DNA of 64,000 nt from Calycina herbarum (Eukaryota > Ascomycota > Leotiomycetes > Helotiales > Pezizellaceae): assembly GCA_001414485.1 (NCBI GenBank), contig LLEY01000247.1:1-64000 (forward strand), given 5' to 3'. The notes under the pieces are model-generated. The model saw only the letters and a list, made by a program, of their open reading frames with translations. It made no database searches and was not told where the DNA came from. Shown piece after piece: positions 11,470 to 23,724 of this stretch. Within the stretch, counting starts at the first letter, position 1; the number at the start of each line of letters is the position of its first letter. Position numbers and translations under genes: made by a program.

Positions 11470-14400
11470 AGAAGAGCTCTACTAACTAATAATTAGAGAA
11501 TTAAACGCTATCTTAGGAGAAAATCAACTTATAGTAATAACGAAGATAAGAAGAAAGGAACTCCGAGTCTTAATTAATTTAAGAACAACGAGTAATTTTC
11601 TTTCTCTAATAGCTTAGAAAAAGCTAAACATCTTAATTAAAGATATAAAGCTATACTGCCTAGGAGTAGTTAATAGAATAGACATTATATACTAAGATAG
11701 AATTATTAATTAGTAAACTATTCTAATAAATATTACTATTAAAGAACACTATTTAAACATATAATTCGATATTATTAAAATAAGAAGCAAGGAAGCGATA
11801 CTAGGTATACTATAGATTAGGAAACATAATCTAGATATTAATTAGAAGGCTTAAATAATAACCTTTAGTTAATATAATTATATAGGTTCGTAATTATAAC
11901 TATAAGGCTAGAACAAGGTTAGCGCTACCTCTTCTAAGACGCTAGAACACCTAGCCCAGGGTCCTCTACAGGTTAGTAGGACAGTTGATAACGAAATACC
12001 TATATAGTACAGAGAATTTAAGGCTTTGTTCAAGAACCTAGAAGACTTACGAGCTTTACTAGAACATCGCTTATAGGATTATAAGATTAAATTAAAAGAG
12101 GGTTATTACCTCTTAAAGTAGAAGCTTCAGTTATATAACTAGAAAAGCTTATAAAAGATAGAAAGTTATATAAAGGAAGGTATTAAGAAGGAACATATTA
12201 GGAAATCTAAGTTACTAATTACCTTAAATATACTTATTATTAAAAAGAAAGACGATCTAGATAGAAGAGTATATATTAATTACTAAGAAGTAAATTATAC
12301 TATAGTTAAAGACGCTTATCTACTACTACCTAACTAATACTTATAAGATAAGTTAAGCAAAGTAGTACGATTTACGAAATTAGATTAATAAAACGCTTAT
12401 AAACTTATATAAATAAAAGTCAGAGATGAATAGAAGACAGTATTTACCTTATTATTAGGCCTTTATAAATATACAGTTATGTCTTTTAAACTTTATAATA
12501 TACTAGCTATATATTAGAGATAAAATAATAATATTTTAAAAGATCTTCTAAGAGTAATAGTAATTTATTACCTAGATAATATCCTAATCTTCTTAGAAAA
12601 AGAAGAGGAATATAAAGAATACGTTAAAGAAGTTTTATAATAACTTATAAAAGTTAACTCTTAGTTAAAAATCTTAAAATATAAGTTTAAAGTAACTTAG
12701 ACCCTCTTCCTAAGATAGGTATTTAGCTTAGAGAAAATAGAGATAGATCTAGTAAAGATCTAAGACATCTTAAACTAGAAGTTACTAGAAAATATAAAAG
12801 ATATATAGTCCTTCTTTAAATTTATAAACTTTTACTATCTATTTATTTAAGACTATATAAAGATTACTAAACTAATATTAGAACTAGTTAAGAAAGCTAT
12901 TAAGTTTATATAGAATAAATAGGTAGAGGACGCTTTTTAGAAAATTAAAGCAAAGTTTATAAAAGAACCTATTCTATATAATTTTAATATAGAAAAGCCT
13001 AGTATAATCGAAACAGATACCTTAGATATAGTAGTAGGAGTAGTTTACCTACAGCTAAATAGTAAAGGAAAACTTATACCTATTATATATTATTCTAAGA
13101 TATTTAACCTAGTATAATAAAACTATAGCATTTTTAATAAAGAATTACTTACTATAGTATTAGCTTTAGAACATTAGAGAATTTATTTATAGCTAGTAAA
13201 ACACCTAGTTATAGTTTTATCTAACTACGAGAACCTTAGAACATTTACAACTACTAAATATTAAGAGGATTTAACATTATTATTTAATATATAAAAGGAA
13301 CGTTAAATACTTAAGCTAATACTCTTAGTTAGAAACCTAGATATAAGAGAGATAAAGAATATAAAAAGATTATAATCTTAAAAACTCTTAAGAATAGAGA
13401 CTTAGTACTTACTATATATAAAATAGTAGTAATAAACAACATTTAGATAGATAAGATTTAAAATATATATAAAGGTTATAATTAGTATATAAAAGGGAAA
13501 CTATAGGTTCCTAGCTTATATATAAAGGAGTTCGTCTAGGAATACTATACTACGCTCGCTTACGGTTACTAAGGAATTCGTAGAACTCTCTAGAGGATAA
13601 GATAATACTACTATGTTAATCGATTATCTATAATAGTTAAGGAAGTAATAATAGAATATAATACCTATACTAAGAACAAGGCTTCCTACTATACTCCTTA
13701 TAGATAGATAAATACTACTCTAATACTATAAATACCTTAGAAATTAATATTTATAGATTTTATTATTAAATTACTAAAATCTAAAGATCTAATAATAGAA
13801 GTTAAATATAACGCGATCCTAGTTATTATAGAACGACTTACGAAGTATATAATTTTAATAGTATATATAGAATTAAGTATAGCTAAGGAATTAGTATTTA
13901 TATTCCTTAGAGAAGTAGTCTTAAGACATAGACTACTAGAAGAAATACTCTTAGATAGAGATAAGCTCTTTACCTTAAAATTTTAAATCGTTCTTATAAA
14001 ACGATTAGATACGAAAAGAAAGCTTTTAATAGCTTTCTACTCTTAAATAAATAGAGGAAACAAACGAATAAATCAAGTAGTTAAAACATACCTTTATTAT
14101 TATATAAACTACTAGTAAGATAACTAGGTAGAATTATTACTCTTAATATAGTTTACTTATAATAGTTCTATAATAGAAACAATACTTATTATACTATTCT
14201 ATACTAATTTTAGGTATAAATTATTAACGTATTAAGAACTATTATCTATAACTATTAATAACTAACTTGCTCGTATTTAGGTCTCGAAAATCAAGAGTTT
14301 ATATAAGGAACTTATAAAGGACTTATAATTTATAGTAGAAAGAAATATATACTACTATAACAAACAACGTAGTTAGGAGCTAATACTAAAAGAGGGGGAT

Positions 14401-14760
14401 AAAGTCTACTTAGTATAGAAAAACATCGACATAAAAAGACTAAATAATAAATTAGATTATAAAAAACTTAGACTATTTAAAATTAAACATGTTAAAAGAT
14501 CTTTAAATTATAAATTAGTACTACTAAGAATAATAAATATCCACCTAGTATTCTATATATTCTTACTCGAACCAGCACTACTAAGAGCACTACCGGCCCT
14601 ACTCACAGAAATTCAACTAGTAAACCTAAACACCGAGTATAAAGTTAAGAGGATTCTTAACTATAGACTTATTAGAGGATAGGTTAAGTATTTAATAAAA
14701 TAGTTAGATTACCTATATTTAGAAAACACTTAGGAACCTAGAAAAAACATTAGCTAGTAC
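11470..14760 (+). pseudogene. Pol of A3: protease, RT, RNase H, integrase, chromodomain; degenerate
   Basis: Domains in order. Aspartic protease at about 11540-11850, where the DSGA motif reads NLRT, so the catalytic Asp is lost. Reverse transcriptase at about 12190-12760, where the YLDD motif at 12569-12580 reads YLDN. RNase H at about 12960-13300. Integrase at about 13430-14400, with a degenerate HHCC zinc region and core. C-terminal chromodomain at about 14630-14740, with W/Y positions and ENTWEP-like context, reading *EP after TGG to TAG. The chromodomain places the family among chromoviruses, which target H3K9-methylated chromatin. Stops sit at Gln and Trp codons. Confidence 0.88.
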
Positions 14761-14803
14761 TTAGAGGAACTTTAAGAGTTCTACTATTAAAACCTAAGTC
14801 TAC

Positions 14804-15355
14804 CTACATCGCGTAGTTAGTAGGAAAGGACTCAAGAAAGGCTAGGTCGAGGCCTAGGGCGAGGGCAGGGTCGGAAACGTCAGGCGTAGGAAGGGCAGCC
14901 AGCCTAGCAGCCTCTTCTTCCATCCGCTTCTTTTCTTCCTTCTTCTCTTTTCTCTTTCTTTCCAAATCTTCAGCAGCATCTAACTCGTCAAGCGAGTTAA
15001 GACCGGCAGCTATCATCCTTTAACACTTCTCGTAGAGTTGGCGTTTTTGCTTCTTTAACCGTCGGATACGAGCCATAGCCTCGGCTATGACCGCATAGCT
15101 CTTCTCCTCTTCATCATCTAGCTACTTAATCTAGGAGTCGACACTCTCTTACTCGTTCGCTACAGGCATTCGATTAACGACGCGAACATTGCAGGACTTG
15201 TTCATAGTAGTATAACGACTATACCGCGACAACTTTTAGTCTCTAGGACTAAAATACTCGTGTTCCTTATTAGCGTTTTTATAACAGGTACATAGAGCTA
15301 TTTTCTTACCAGATAAGTTAATTACTCTACTAAGAGCTTCGTAGTCAGTTCGTTA
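14804..15355 (-). pseudogene. Antisense Zn2Cys6-like/coiled-coil gene of A3 (best-preserved copy)
   Basis: Opposite strand to gag-pol, between the chromodomain and the polypurine tract. The last 70 codons (15016-14804) are uninterrupted: a Lys/Glu/Arg-rich helix followed by a tail with LPTPDVSDPALALGL and FPTNYAM. Upstream in the same frame, three stops that fit CAA to TAA or TGG/CAG to TAG interrupt the frame. Beyond them is a six-position cluster at 15292-15191 with spacing x2-x8-x10-x2-x6. Its first and last residues are still Cys; the other four read Tyr. A coiled coil with heptad-like Leu/Ile spacing follows. The frame resembles a Zn(II)2Cys6 regulator without an obvious middle domain. 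Whether it was expressed from an antisense promoter in the 3' LTR is unknown. Confidence 0.7.
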
Positions 15356-15453
15356 TAGGGAACGAGGGGTATTTATATTAAAAAGAAGAGAAGGCCGCTA
15401 GCCTTCTAATAATATTTCTTAGGTCGTACTTAAGTGTAGGGACATGCTAAGCT

Positions 15454-15466
15454 AAGAAGGGGATAG
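15454..15466 (+). other. Polypurine tract of A3
   Basis: AAGAAGGGGATAG lies immediately before the 3' LTR. It is the expected primer site for plus-strand DNA synthesis. The same word occurs in A4 at 23248-23260, in A2 as its complement at 3041-3053, and in A5 with one change at 56121-56133. Confidence 0.85.
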
Positions 15467-15900
15467 TATCACGAATCACGTATACACGTAATAAGTAAAG
15501 ACCAGGCAGCGTCCTAACAGGTTAAGCACTATCGGAATACTCTTATAGTAGATAGGGATCGGTTAGGTTAGCTAAGCGATCTAGGGATTTCTTTTAGTTA
15601 TAATTACGTAATAAGAGTTCGCTAGACGGGGCGACAGGTCTAGCAGTCTAGCAGCGACAGAGCGACTAAGCTAGCAGGCTAGTACGAGGAAGGAAGCACC
15701 TATATAAGACTGGCATGTCTGCTATTAGATAGGAGCTTCGTACTTAACTTTAGTTATTAATCTTATTATCTTGTTTAACATCTTTGATATAAGTAACGAG
15801 TTTACTTCTAAGTGAACAACCCGGCGTATTCATACTTCTTACTATATACCAACCTTCGAGACTTAGTTACCTTTGTTTAGTTCGTTTGAGTTTCGTTATA
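15467..15900 (+). repeat. 3' LTR of A3 (434 bp)
   Basis: It begins TATCACGAATCACG (RIP form of TGTCACG) and ends TTTCGTTATA. It is the same length as the 5' LTR. The flanking CTAAC at 15901-15905 is the target duplication. Confidence 0.95.
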
Positions 15901-16005
15901 CTAACCTAACCGATCCTTATCTACTATAGAGATATTCCGATAGTGCTTAACCTGTCAGGACGCCGCCTGGTCTTCACTTATCACGTGTACACGTGATTCG
16001 TGACA
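15901..16005 (-). repeat. 5' LTR of A2, second half
   Basis: Starts with the duplicated CTAAC and continues CTAACCGATCC..., ending CGTGATTCGTGACA at 16005. Joined to 9202 without the duplication, it completes a 426-bp LTR. It keeps more unmutated CpA sites than the other A2 LTR. GTATT at 16006-16010 matches 2610-2614. Confidence 0.93.
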
Positions 16006-16945
16006 GTATTTCGTTATTAGCTTTCTTACTAACCTATAGAAGACTCTAGATAAGGTGTCCTAGTACTTTAGAAGAGGTAGTACTAACCTTATTCTAGCTT
16101 TAAAGTTATAAATACAAACTCTTATATTTATATTAACTAAAGGTTATTATTCTATCTTTCTAATCGATTTCTAGATTATATTTCTAAATCTATAGTATAC
16201 TAAATATTACTTCCTTACTTCCTATTTTAATAATATTAAATTATATATCTAAATAGTATCTTTTAATATTAACTTTTATTAAGATAGTTTACTAATTAAT
16301 AATTCCGTTTTAATATATAATATCTATTCTATTAACTACTCCTAATTAGTATAGTCTTATTCCTTTAATTAGAACGTTTAACTTCTCTTAAGCTATTAAG
16401 GAAATAAAGTTACTTATTACTTCTAAGTCTATTATAACTTATAACTTTTTTCCTTATATTTCTATAATTATTATTAACTATCTTTCTCCTAAAGTAGCGT
16501 TTAACTTTACTTTAACGTATTAGACTTTAAAAGATTAATTTTCTTAGTTATAATTCTTTCTTTTCTTATTCTTATATTATAGAAAGAATCTTACTCTTTC
16601 CTTATTAGTATATACTACCTTATATACTAGTCTATATTCTACGATTCCTATAGTTTTAGGAATTTCTCTTATAAATTATTTTAGTATTTATTTATAATTA
16701 TATTAGATCTATTTATAATTAGTTTCTAAAATAGCTTCTATAAACTATAGTTCTCCTATATATAGATAATCTAAAGTAGCCTCTAGTATACTTATCTCTA
16801 GTTTTATATAGTAAACCTTAAATATATAGTCTCTTAAATTCTTTTCCTTAATAGTCTAAATCTAAGACTATAAAAAGAATACTACTCTTTCTTTATCTGA
16901 TAATACTACTTCGTATATCTAATAATATTCTACTATTCTAGTAAG
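16006..16945 (-). mobile_element. Chromovirus A1, second part (protease region)
   Basis: Continues A1 directly from the GTATT at 2610-2614; with A2 removed, the pol frame joins. It corresponds to the protease and linker between Gag and RT, with many stops. It ends in GTAAG (16941-16945), duplicated at 23725-23729 on the other side of A4. Confidence 0.85.
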
Positions 16946-17409
16946 TGTTACGAATCACGGTATACGTGGTAAGTAGTCTAGACGGCGTTCTAATAAGACA
17001 AGGTATAATATCTAGGAAAGGAAAGTAATATAGGAGGAAATTAGTAATACAGAAGGATATTAGAGATTTCAGGATCTTACTATTATAGTAATATTAGAAG
17101 TTACGTAGGGTTATATAACGTGATCGCCTATATCGCTCTAATCGCCTTAATCGCAAGCGACGCGAGCGACGTAAGCGATATAAGCGACGTACTTAGGAAA
17201 CGAAGGTTCTATATAAGACTAGTATGTCTACTATTAGATAGGAGCTTCGTACTTAACTTTAGTTATTAATCTTATTATCTTATTTAACATCTTTAATATA
17301 AGTAATAAGTTTACTTCTAAGTAAACAACCTAGTATATTTATACTTCTTACTATATACTAACCTTCGAGACTTAGTTATCTTTATTTAGTTTATTTAAGT
17401 TTTATTATA
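16946..17409 (+). repeat. 5' LTR of A4 (464 bp)
   Basis: TGTTACGAATCACGG...TTTTATTATA, with a TATATAAG box near 17210-17217. U3 carries a short-repeat block of GCGAC/GCGAT words at about 17124-17190. The length is identical to its 3' partner. Confidence 0.93.
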
Positions 17410-20400
17410 CTTTAAGTACCTGCTTAAAAGTAAGATCGCTACTATATTAGTAACTTCTTCTACTCTAAAAACCACTCTACTAAAGCTAGCTGTAGACCCC
17501 CTAGTTATACTAGTTACTACTCTTCGAGAGGAAGTAAAACTTCCTCTTCTAAAGCTGTTTAATAGCTTACCTAAGAAACTAGCTAAGTTCTTAATAAAAG
17601 CTTCTCTTTACTTAAACTTTTATTATACTTAGTTTAGAAATAAAACTAACTAGGTTATATAGTTATTTACCTATCTTAAAAGAGTAGCTTATAACTAGTT
17701 TGAACTATACTTAGAGGATTACTAGGTAAATAAAACAGCTAAAGAAAAAGTCTCTCTTTAAATATCTAAGAAGATAAGGGATTTGTTTAGAAATATTTAA
17801 GGGTTTAAAGATAGAATTAACTAGGCTTTTAAGAATGTTAATATAAAAAAGAAGGTAGTTAGAGCTTTATATATACTTAGGTAAAAAGGGTTAGCTACTA
17901 AATATACCTTATAATTTCAATAGTACTTTATATAAATAAGATAGAATAATAAAGTATTATATAAATAATTCTATTATAGACTTAAAGACAACGTAAAGGA
18001 TAAACTCGTATAAGAGGATTTTCTAGATATATTAAATAAATTAATAAATAATATAATTAAGATTAATAACTATATCTATTAAAGAAATTTAGAGAAGAAA
18101 GGAAGTTATAGTTACTAATATAGAAAGAGTAGACGAAGAGATTATAAAGACCTTATAGTAATCGATACTACCTAGAAATTATAAGTTCTTAGGAAGAAAT
18201 CTAAGAAAAAAGAAAACTTCTAAAAGAAAGGACTATTCTAGAAAGAGTAAAATCGTCGACGCGAGTAGAACTTATGTTATAACTATAGTCTTCCTAGCTA
18301 TAGAGTAAATAAGTATAGTAAGAAGAAAGACTCTAAAGAGAAACAAGTTAATACTACTATCTAAAAAGAAGTAGCTTTATTAAAAAAAATTAAACTTATA
18401 GACGAAGAACTTAAGGCTAGAGGTTATAGTACGTAAATTAAAACAGACGCTATAAATATAATAGCAGGTACTATATACTTATAGCTAAACAAAGGAATTA
18501 AGTTATAAGTTAGTAAAGTATAGGATACTAATAATAATAAAGATCTATTACTTAAAGAATATTATAATATATAGTTAGAAATAGATTATAAATTGCCTCT
18601 TTAGGTAGAATATAAATTACTACTATTAATAAGTTTATTAGAATTATTAAAATCGATATTTAACTCGTTAAAGGTAGATCTAGGAATATATAAGCCTAAA
18701 TAAGGTAAAATATAAGCATTTATTAAAACCTTTAAAAGAGGGAATAAATAAGTATATATAGAAAACTAGAAACCTAATTTCTAGAGCCTATATTTTACTT
18801 AAGGAATTAACTCTACTATTTTAACTACTTATAAAATAGTTTAAAATAAATAAGACAAAATAACTTTAGTAAGCCTTATTACTAGAAGGGAAACTATTAA
18901 ATTTAAAGAACCTAGACTAAAATAAGTAGTATCTAATAAGCTATTTAGTATACCTAAGATAGGAGATATTTAGATAGTCGTAGATATATAGGAAGAAACT
19001 AGCTTATAGTAATAGTAGGGTTCTAACGACATTATAGAATACTCTAAACCTAGTTTTTTAGGTATACTACCTAATAATAAGGAAGCTATACTAGAAATAG
19101 GAGGCTAGTATACTATAGTCGCTTTAGTTAGAAAAGTTAAAGTAATATTTTAAGAATTAAAAAGTAGAAAGTTATTTAGTATAATCTTTTAAAAGATAAA
19201 TAAATATAATATAGACTAAGAAACAGAGTTAGTATAAAAAGAACTCTACTAACTAATAATTAGAGAATTAAATACTACTTCTAGAGAAAATCAACTTATA
19301 GTAATAGTAAAGATAAGAGGAAAGGAACTCCGAATCTTAATTAATTTAGAAGTAATAAGCAATTTTCTTTCTCTAGTAGCTTAGAAGAAGCTAAACGTCC
19401 TAATCAAAGGTATAAAGCTATACTACTTAGGAGTAGTTAATAGAATAGACGTTATATACTAAGATAGAATTATTAATTAGTAAACTATTCTAACAAAGAT
19501 TACTATTAAAGAATACTACTTAGATATATAATTTAATATTATTAAAATAGGAAGTAAGGAAGCAATACTTAGTATACTATAGATTAAGGAACATAATCTA
19601 AATATTAATTAGAAGGCTTAAATAATAACCTTTAGTTAATATAATTATATAGGTTTATAATTATAACTTTAAGGCTAGAACGAGGTTAGCGCCACCTCTT
19701 CTAAGATACTAGAACACCTTGCCTAGGGTCCTCTACAAGTTAGTAAGACAGCTGATAACAAAATACCTATATAGTATAAAGAATTTAAAGCTTTATTCAA
19801 AAACCTAGAAGACTTGTAAGCCTTACTAGAACATCGCTTATAGGATTATAAGATTAAATTAAAAGAGGGTTATTACCTCTTAAAGTAGAAGCTTTAGTTA
19901 TATAACTAGAAAAGCTTATAAAGAATAGAAAGTTATATAAAAGAAGGTATTAAGAAAGGATATATTAGAAAATCTAAGTTACTAATTACCTTAAATATAC
20001 TTATTATTAAAAAAAAAGACAATCTAGATAAAAGAGTATATATTAATTACTAAGAAGTAAATAATACTATAGTTAAGAACGCTTATCCGCTACTACTAAG
20101 CTAATACTTATAAGACAAGTTAGGTAAAGTAGTACGATTTATAAAATTAGATTAATAAAACACTTATAAACTTATATAAATAAAAGTTAGAGACGAATAG
20201 AAGATAGTATTTACCTTACTATCAAGCCTTTATAAATATATAGTTATTCTATTTAGACTTTATAATATACTAGCTATATATTAAAAACAAAATAATAACA
20301 TTTTAAGAGATCTTCTAAAAGTAATAGTAATTTATTACCTAAATAATATCTTAATCTTCTTAAGAAAAGAAGTAGAATATAAGGGATATATTAGAGAAGT

Positions 20401-22617
20401 TTTATAACAACTTATAAAAGTAAACTCTTAATTAAAACTCTTAAAATATAAGTTTAAAGTAACTTAAACACTTTTCCTAAAATAGGTATTTAGCCTAGGA
20501 AAAATAGAAATAGATCTAGTAAAAATCTAGAACATCTTAAACTAGAAATTACTAGAGAATATAAAAGATATATAGTCTTTCCTTAGATTTATAAACTTTT
20601 ACTATCTATTTATATAAGACTATATAAAGATTACTAAACTAATGTTAGTACTAGTTAAGAAAGCTATTAAGTTTATATAGAATAAATAAGTAGAAAGTAC
20701 TTTTTAGAAAATTAAAGCAAAGTTTATAAAGAAGCCTATTCTATACGATTTCGATATAGATAAGCCTAGTATAATTAAAATAAATGCTTTAGAAATAGTA
20801 GTAGATACGATTTACCTATAACTAAATAATAAGAGAAAACTTATACTTATTATATATTATTCTAAAATATTTAACCTAGTATAATAAAACTATAGTATCT
20901 TTAATAAGGAGCTACTTACTATAGTATTAGCTTTAGAATACTAGAGAATTTATTTATAGCTAGTAAAATACCTAGTTATAGTTTTATCTAACTATAAGAA
21001 CCTTAAAACGTTTATAATAACTAAGGAACTTATAATAAGATAATTAGCTAAATAGTTAGAAATATTAAAAGGATTTAATATTATTATCTAATATATAAAG
21101 AAAACGTCGAATACTTAAGCTAATACTCTTAGCTAGAAACTAAGATATAAGAGAAATAAGAAGTATAAGAAGATTATAATCTTAAAAACTCTTAAGAATA
21201 AAGATTTAGTACCTACTATATATAAGATAGTAGTAATAAATAACATTTAGATAAATAAAATCTAGAATATATATAAAGGTTATAATTAATATATAAAAGG
21301 GAAATTATAGATTCCTAGCTTATATATAAAGGAGTTCGTATAGGAATACTATACTATACCTACTTATAGTTACTAAGGAATTCGTAGAACCCTTTAGAGG
21401 ATAAGATAATACTACTATATTAATTAGTTATCTACGATAGTTAAGGAAGTAATAGTGAAATATAATACCTATATTAGGAATAAGGCTTCCTACTATACTC
21501 CTTATAGACAGATAAATACTACTCTAATACTATAGATACCTTAGAAATTAATATCTATAGATTTTATTATTAAACTATTAAAATCTAAAAACCTAATAAT
21601 AAGAGTTAAATATAATATAATCCTAGTTATTATAGAATGACTTATAAAGTATATAATTCTTATAGTATATATAGAGTTAAGTATAGCTAAGGAATTAGTA
21701 TTTATATTTCTTAGAGAAGTAGTCTTAAGATATAGACTACTTAAAGAGATACTCTTAGATAGAGATAAGCTCTTTACCTTAAAATTTTAGATCGCTCTTA
21801 TAAAATAATTAAGTATAAAAAGAAAGCTCTCTATAGCTTTCTACTCTTAAATAAATAAAAGAAACAAATAAATAAATTAAGTAGTTAAAATATACCTTTA
21901 TTATTATATAAACTACTAGTAAAATAACTAGGTAGAACTACTACTCTTAGCACAGTTTACCTATAATAGTTTAGTAACAGAAATAACACTTATTATACTA
22001 TTCTATACTAATTTTAGGTATAAATTAATAGTATATTAAGAACTACTATCTACAACTATTAATAACTAACTTACTCGTATTTAGGTCTTAAAAATCAAGA
22101 GTCTATATAAGGAACTTATAGAGGACCTATAATTTATAGTAGAAAGAAATATATACTACTATAATAAACAACGTAGTTAGAAGCTAATACTAAAAGAAAG
22201 GGATAAAGTCTACTTAGTATAGAAAAACATTAATATAAAAAGACTAAGTAATAAATTAGATTATAAAAAACTTAAACTATTTAAAATCAAATACGTTAAA
22301 GGACCTTTAAATTATAAATTAGTACTACTAAGAATAATAAACATCTACCTAGTATTCTATATATCTCTGCTTAAACTAGTACTAATAAGAGCACTACTAG
22401 CTCTAATCATAGAAATTCAACTAGTTAACTTAAACACTAAATATAGAGTCAAAAGAATTCTTAACTATAAAATTATTAGAGGTAAGATTAAGTACTTAAT
22501 TAAATAGTTAGATCACCTATACTTAGAAAACACTTAAGAGCTAAAAGGTAATCTTAACTATTACTTAGAAGAACTTTAGAAGTTCTACTACTAAAACCTA
22601 GAGTTACCTATATCTCG

Positions 22618-23078
22618 TAGTTAGAAGGGAAAGCCTCGAGAAAAGCCGAATCAAGGGTTAGCTTAGTAATAAAAGCGGGGTCGCTAGAAGAGGAGAGGGC
22701 CGTCAGCCGAGCAACCTCTAATTCCCTCTCTTCTTTCTCTTTCTCTACTCTTTCTTTTTTATTAGCTTTATTAAGTTCTTATAAATTAGTAAGACTATAA
22801 TAGAGCATCTCTTACTCCCGTTCTATAAAGAAGCGTTATTGTTTTTATAGGTAAAGGATCTTCTATATAGCTTCTTTCTAAATCTTATAAGCTGTCTCTT
22901 CCTCCTACTATAACCTCTGCTTCTAGGTATTAATAGACTCCTACTTAAAAATTAAAGGTATTCGATTTTACGATTTAATATCGTAAGATTTACCCTTCCT
23001 AGTATACTTAGAACACTTAGAACTACTAGGAACGCTAATATATTAATAACTAGTTTTTACATTTATATAACAAGTATA
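22618..23078 (-). pseudogene. Antisense Zn2Cys6-like gene of A4, degenerate
   Basis: Same position and orientation as in A3. The cluster occupies 23078-22983 with spacing x2-x8-x8-x2-x6 (32 codons). The fourth position is still Cys (TGT), the others read Tyr. A charged helix follows and ends close to the chromodomain stop. The third spacer is two codons shorter than in A2 and A3. That spacer is also the variable loop in real Zn2Cys6 proteins. Confidence 0.6.
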
Positions 23079-23260
23079 AGGAATCATTTCACGTTCTAAA
23101 CGCTCGATTTAAAGGACGTTAAGAGTCTTATATTATTTAAGCTTGTCTTTTAAGAGAGGTGTTAACGATATAATAGAAACTAAGGAGGCCGCTAGCCTCT
23201 TAACGATATTGCTTAAGCTATACTTAAGCGTAGAGACACGCTAGTCTAAGAAGGGGATAG

Positions 23261-23724
23261 TATTACGAATCACGGTATATATAGTAAGTAGTCTAGATAG
23301 CGTTCTAATAGAATAAGGTATAATATCTAGGAAAGGAAAGTAATATAAGAGGAAATCAGTAATATAGAAGGATATTAGAGATTTCAGGATCTTACTATTA
23401 TAGTAATATTAGAAGTCACGTAGAGTTATATAACGTAATCGCCTACATCGCTCTAATTACCTTAATCGTAAGCGACGCGAGCGACGCGAGCGATATAAGC
23501 AACGTACTTAGGAAACGAAGGTTCTATATAAGACTAGTACGTCTGCTATTAGATAGGAGCTTTATACTTAACTTTAGTTATTAATCTTATTATCTTATTT
23601 AATATCTTTAATATAAGTAATAAGTTTACTTCTAAGTAAACAACCTAGTATATTCATACTTCTTACTATATACTAATCTTCGAGACTTAGTTATCTTTGT
23701 TTAGTTCGTTTAAGTTTCGTTATA
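23261..23724 (+). repeat. 3' LTR of A4 (464 bp)
   Basis: TATTACGAATCACGG...GTTTCGTTATA. Follows the polypurine tract directly; GTAAG duplication follows. Confidence 0.93.

Larger units (their letters stand above)
9203..15900 (+). mobile_element. Complete chromovirus A3, inserted into the A2 LTR
   Basis: Full-length Ty3/gypsy chromovirus: 434-bp LTRs at both ends, gag, pol (protease, RT, RNase H, integrase, chromodomain), an antisense gene, then a 13-nt polypurine tract. It is flanked by the 5-bp duplication CTAAC (9198-9202 and 15901-15905), and removing it restores a continuous A2 LTR. It is the least RIP-mutated family A copy: it alone keeps a Gag ATG and long unmutated stretches at both ends. 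Even so, the polyprotein has dozens of stops, so the element is dead. Confidence 0.95.
16946..23724 (+). mobile_element. Complete chromovirus A4, inserted into A1
   Basis: Full-length family A element with 464-bp LTRs at 16946-17409 and 23261-23724 and polypurine tract AAGAAGGGGATAG at 23248-23260. The 5-bp duplication GTAAG flanks it (16941-16945 and 23725-23729). Gag start codon reads ATA (about 17443). The Gag zinc knuckle near 18274-18315 is changed. Protease reads NLEV, RT reads YLNN (about 20334-20345) with both catalytic Asp codons lost, and integrase and chromodomain follow. It is more heavily mutated than A3. Its U3 region carries several GCGAC-type direct repeats (about 17124-17190) not found in A3 or A5. 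Confidence 0.94.
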
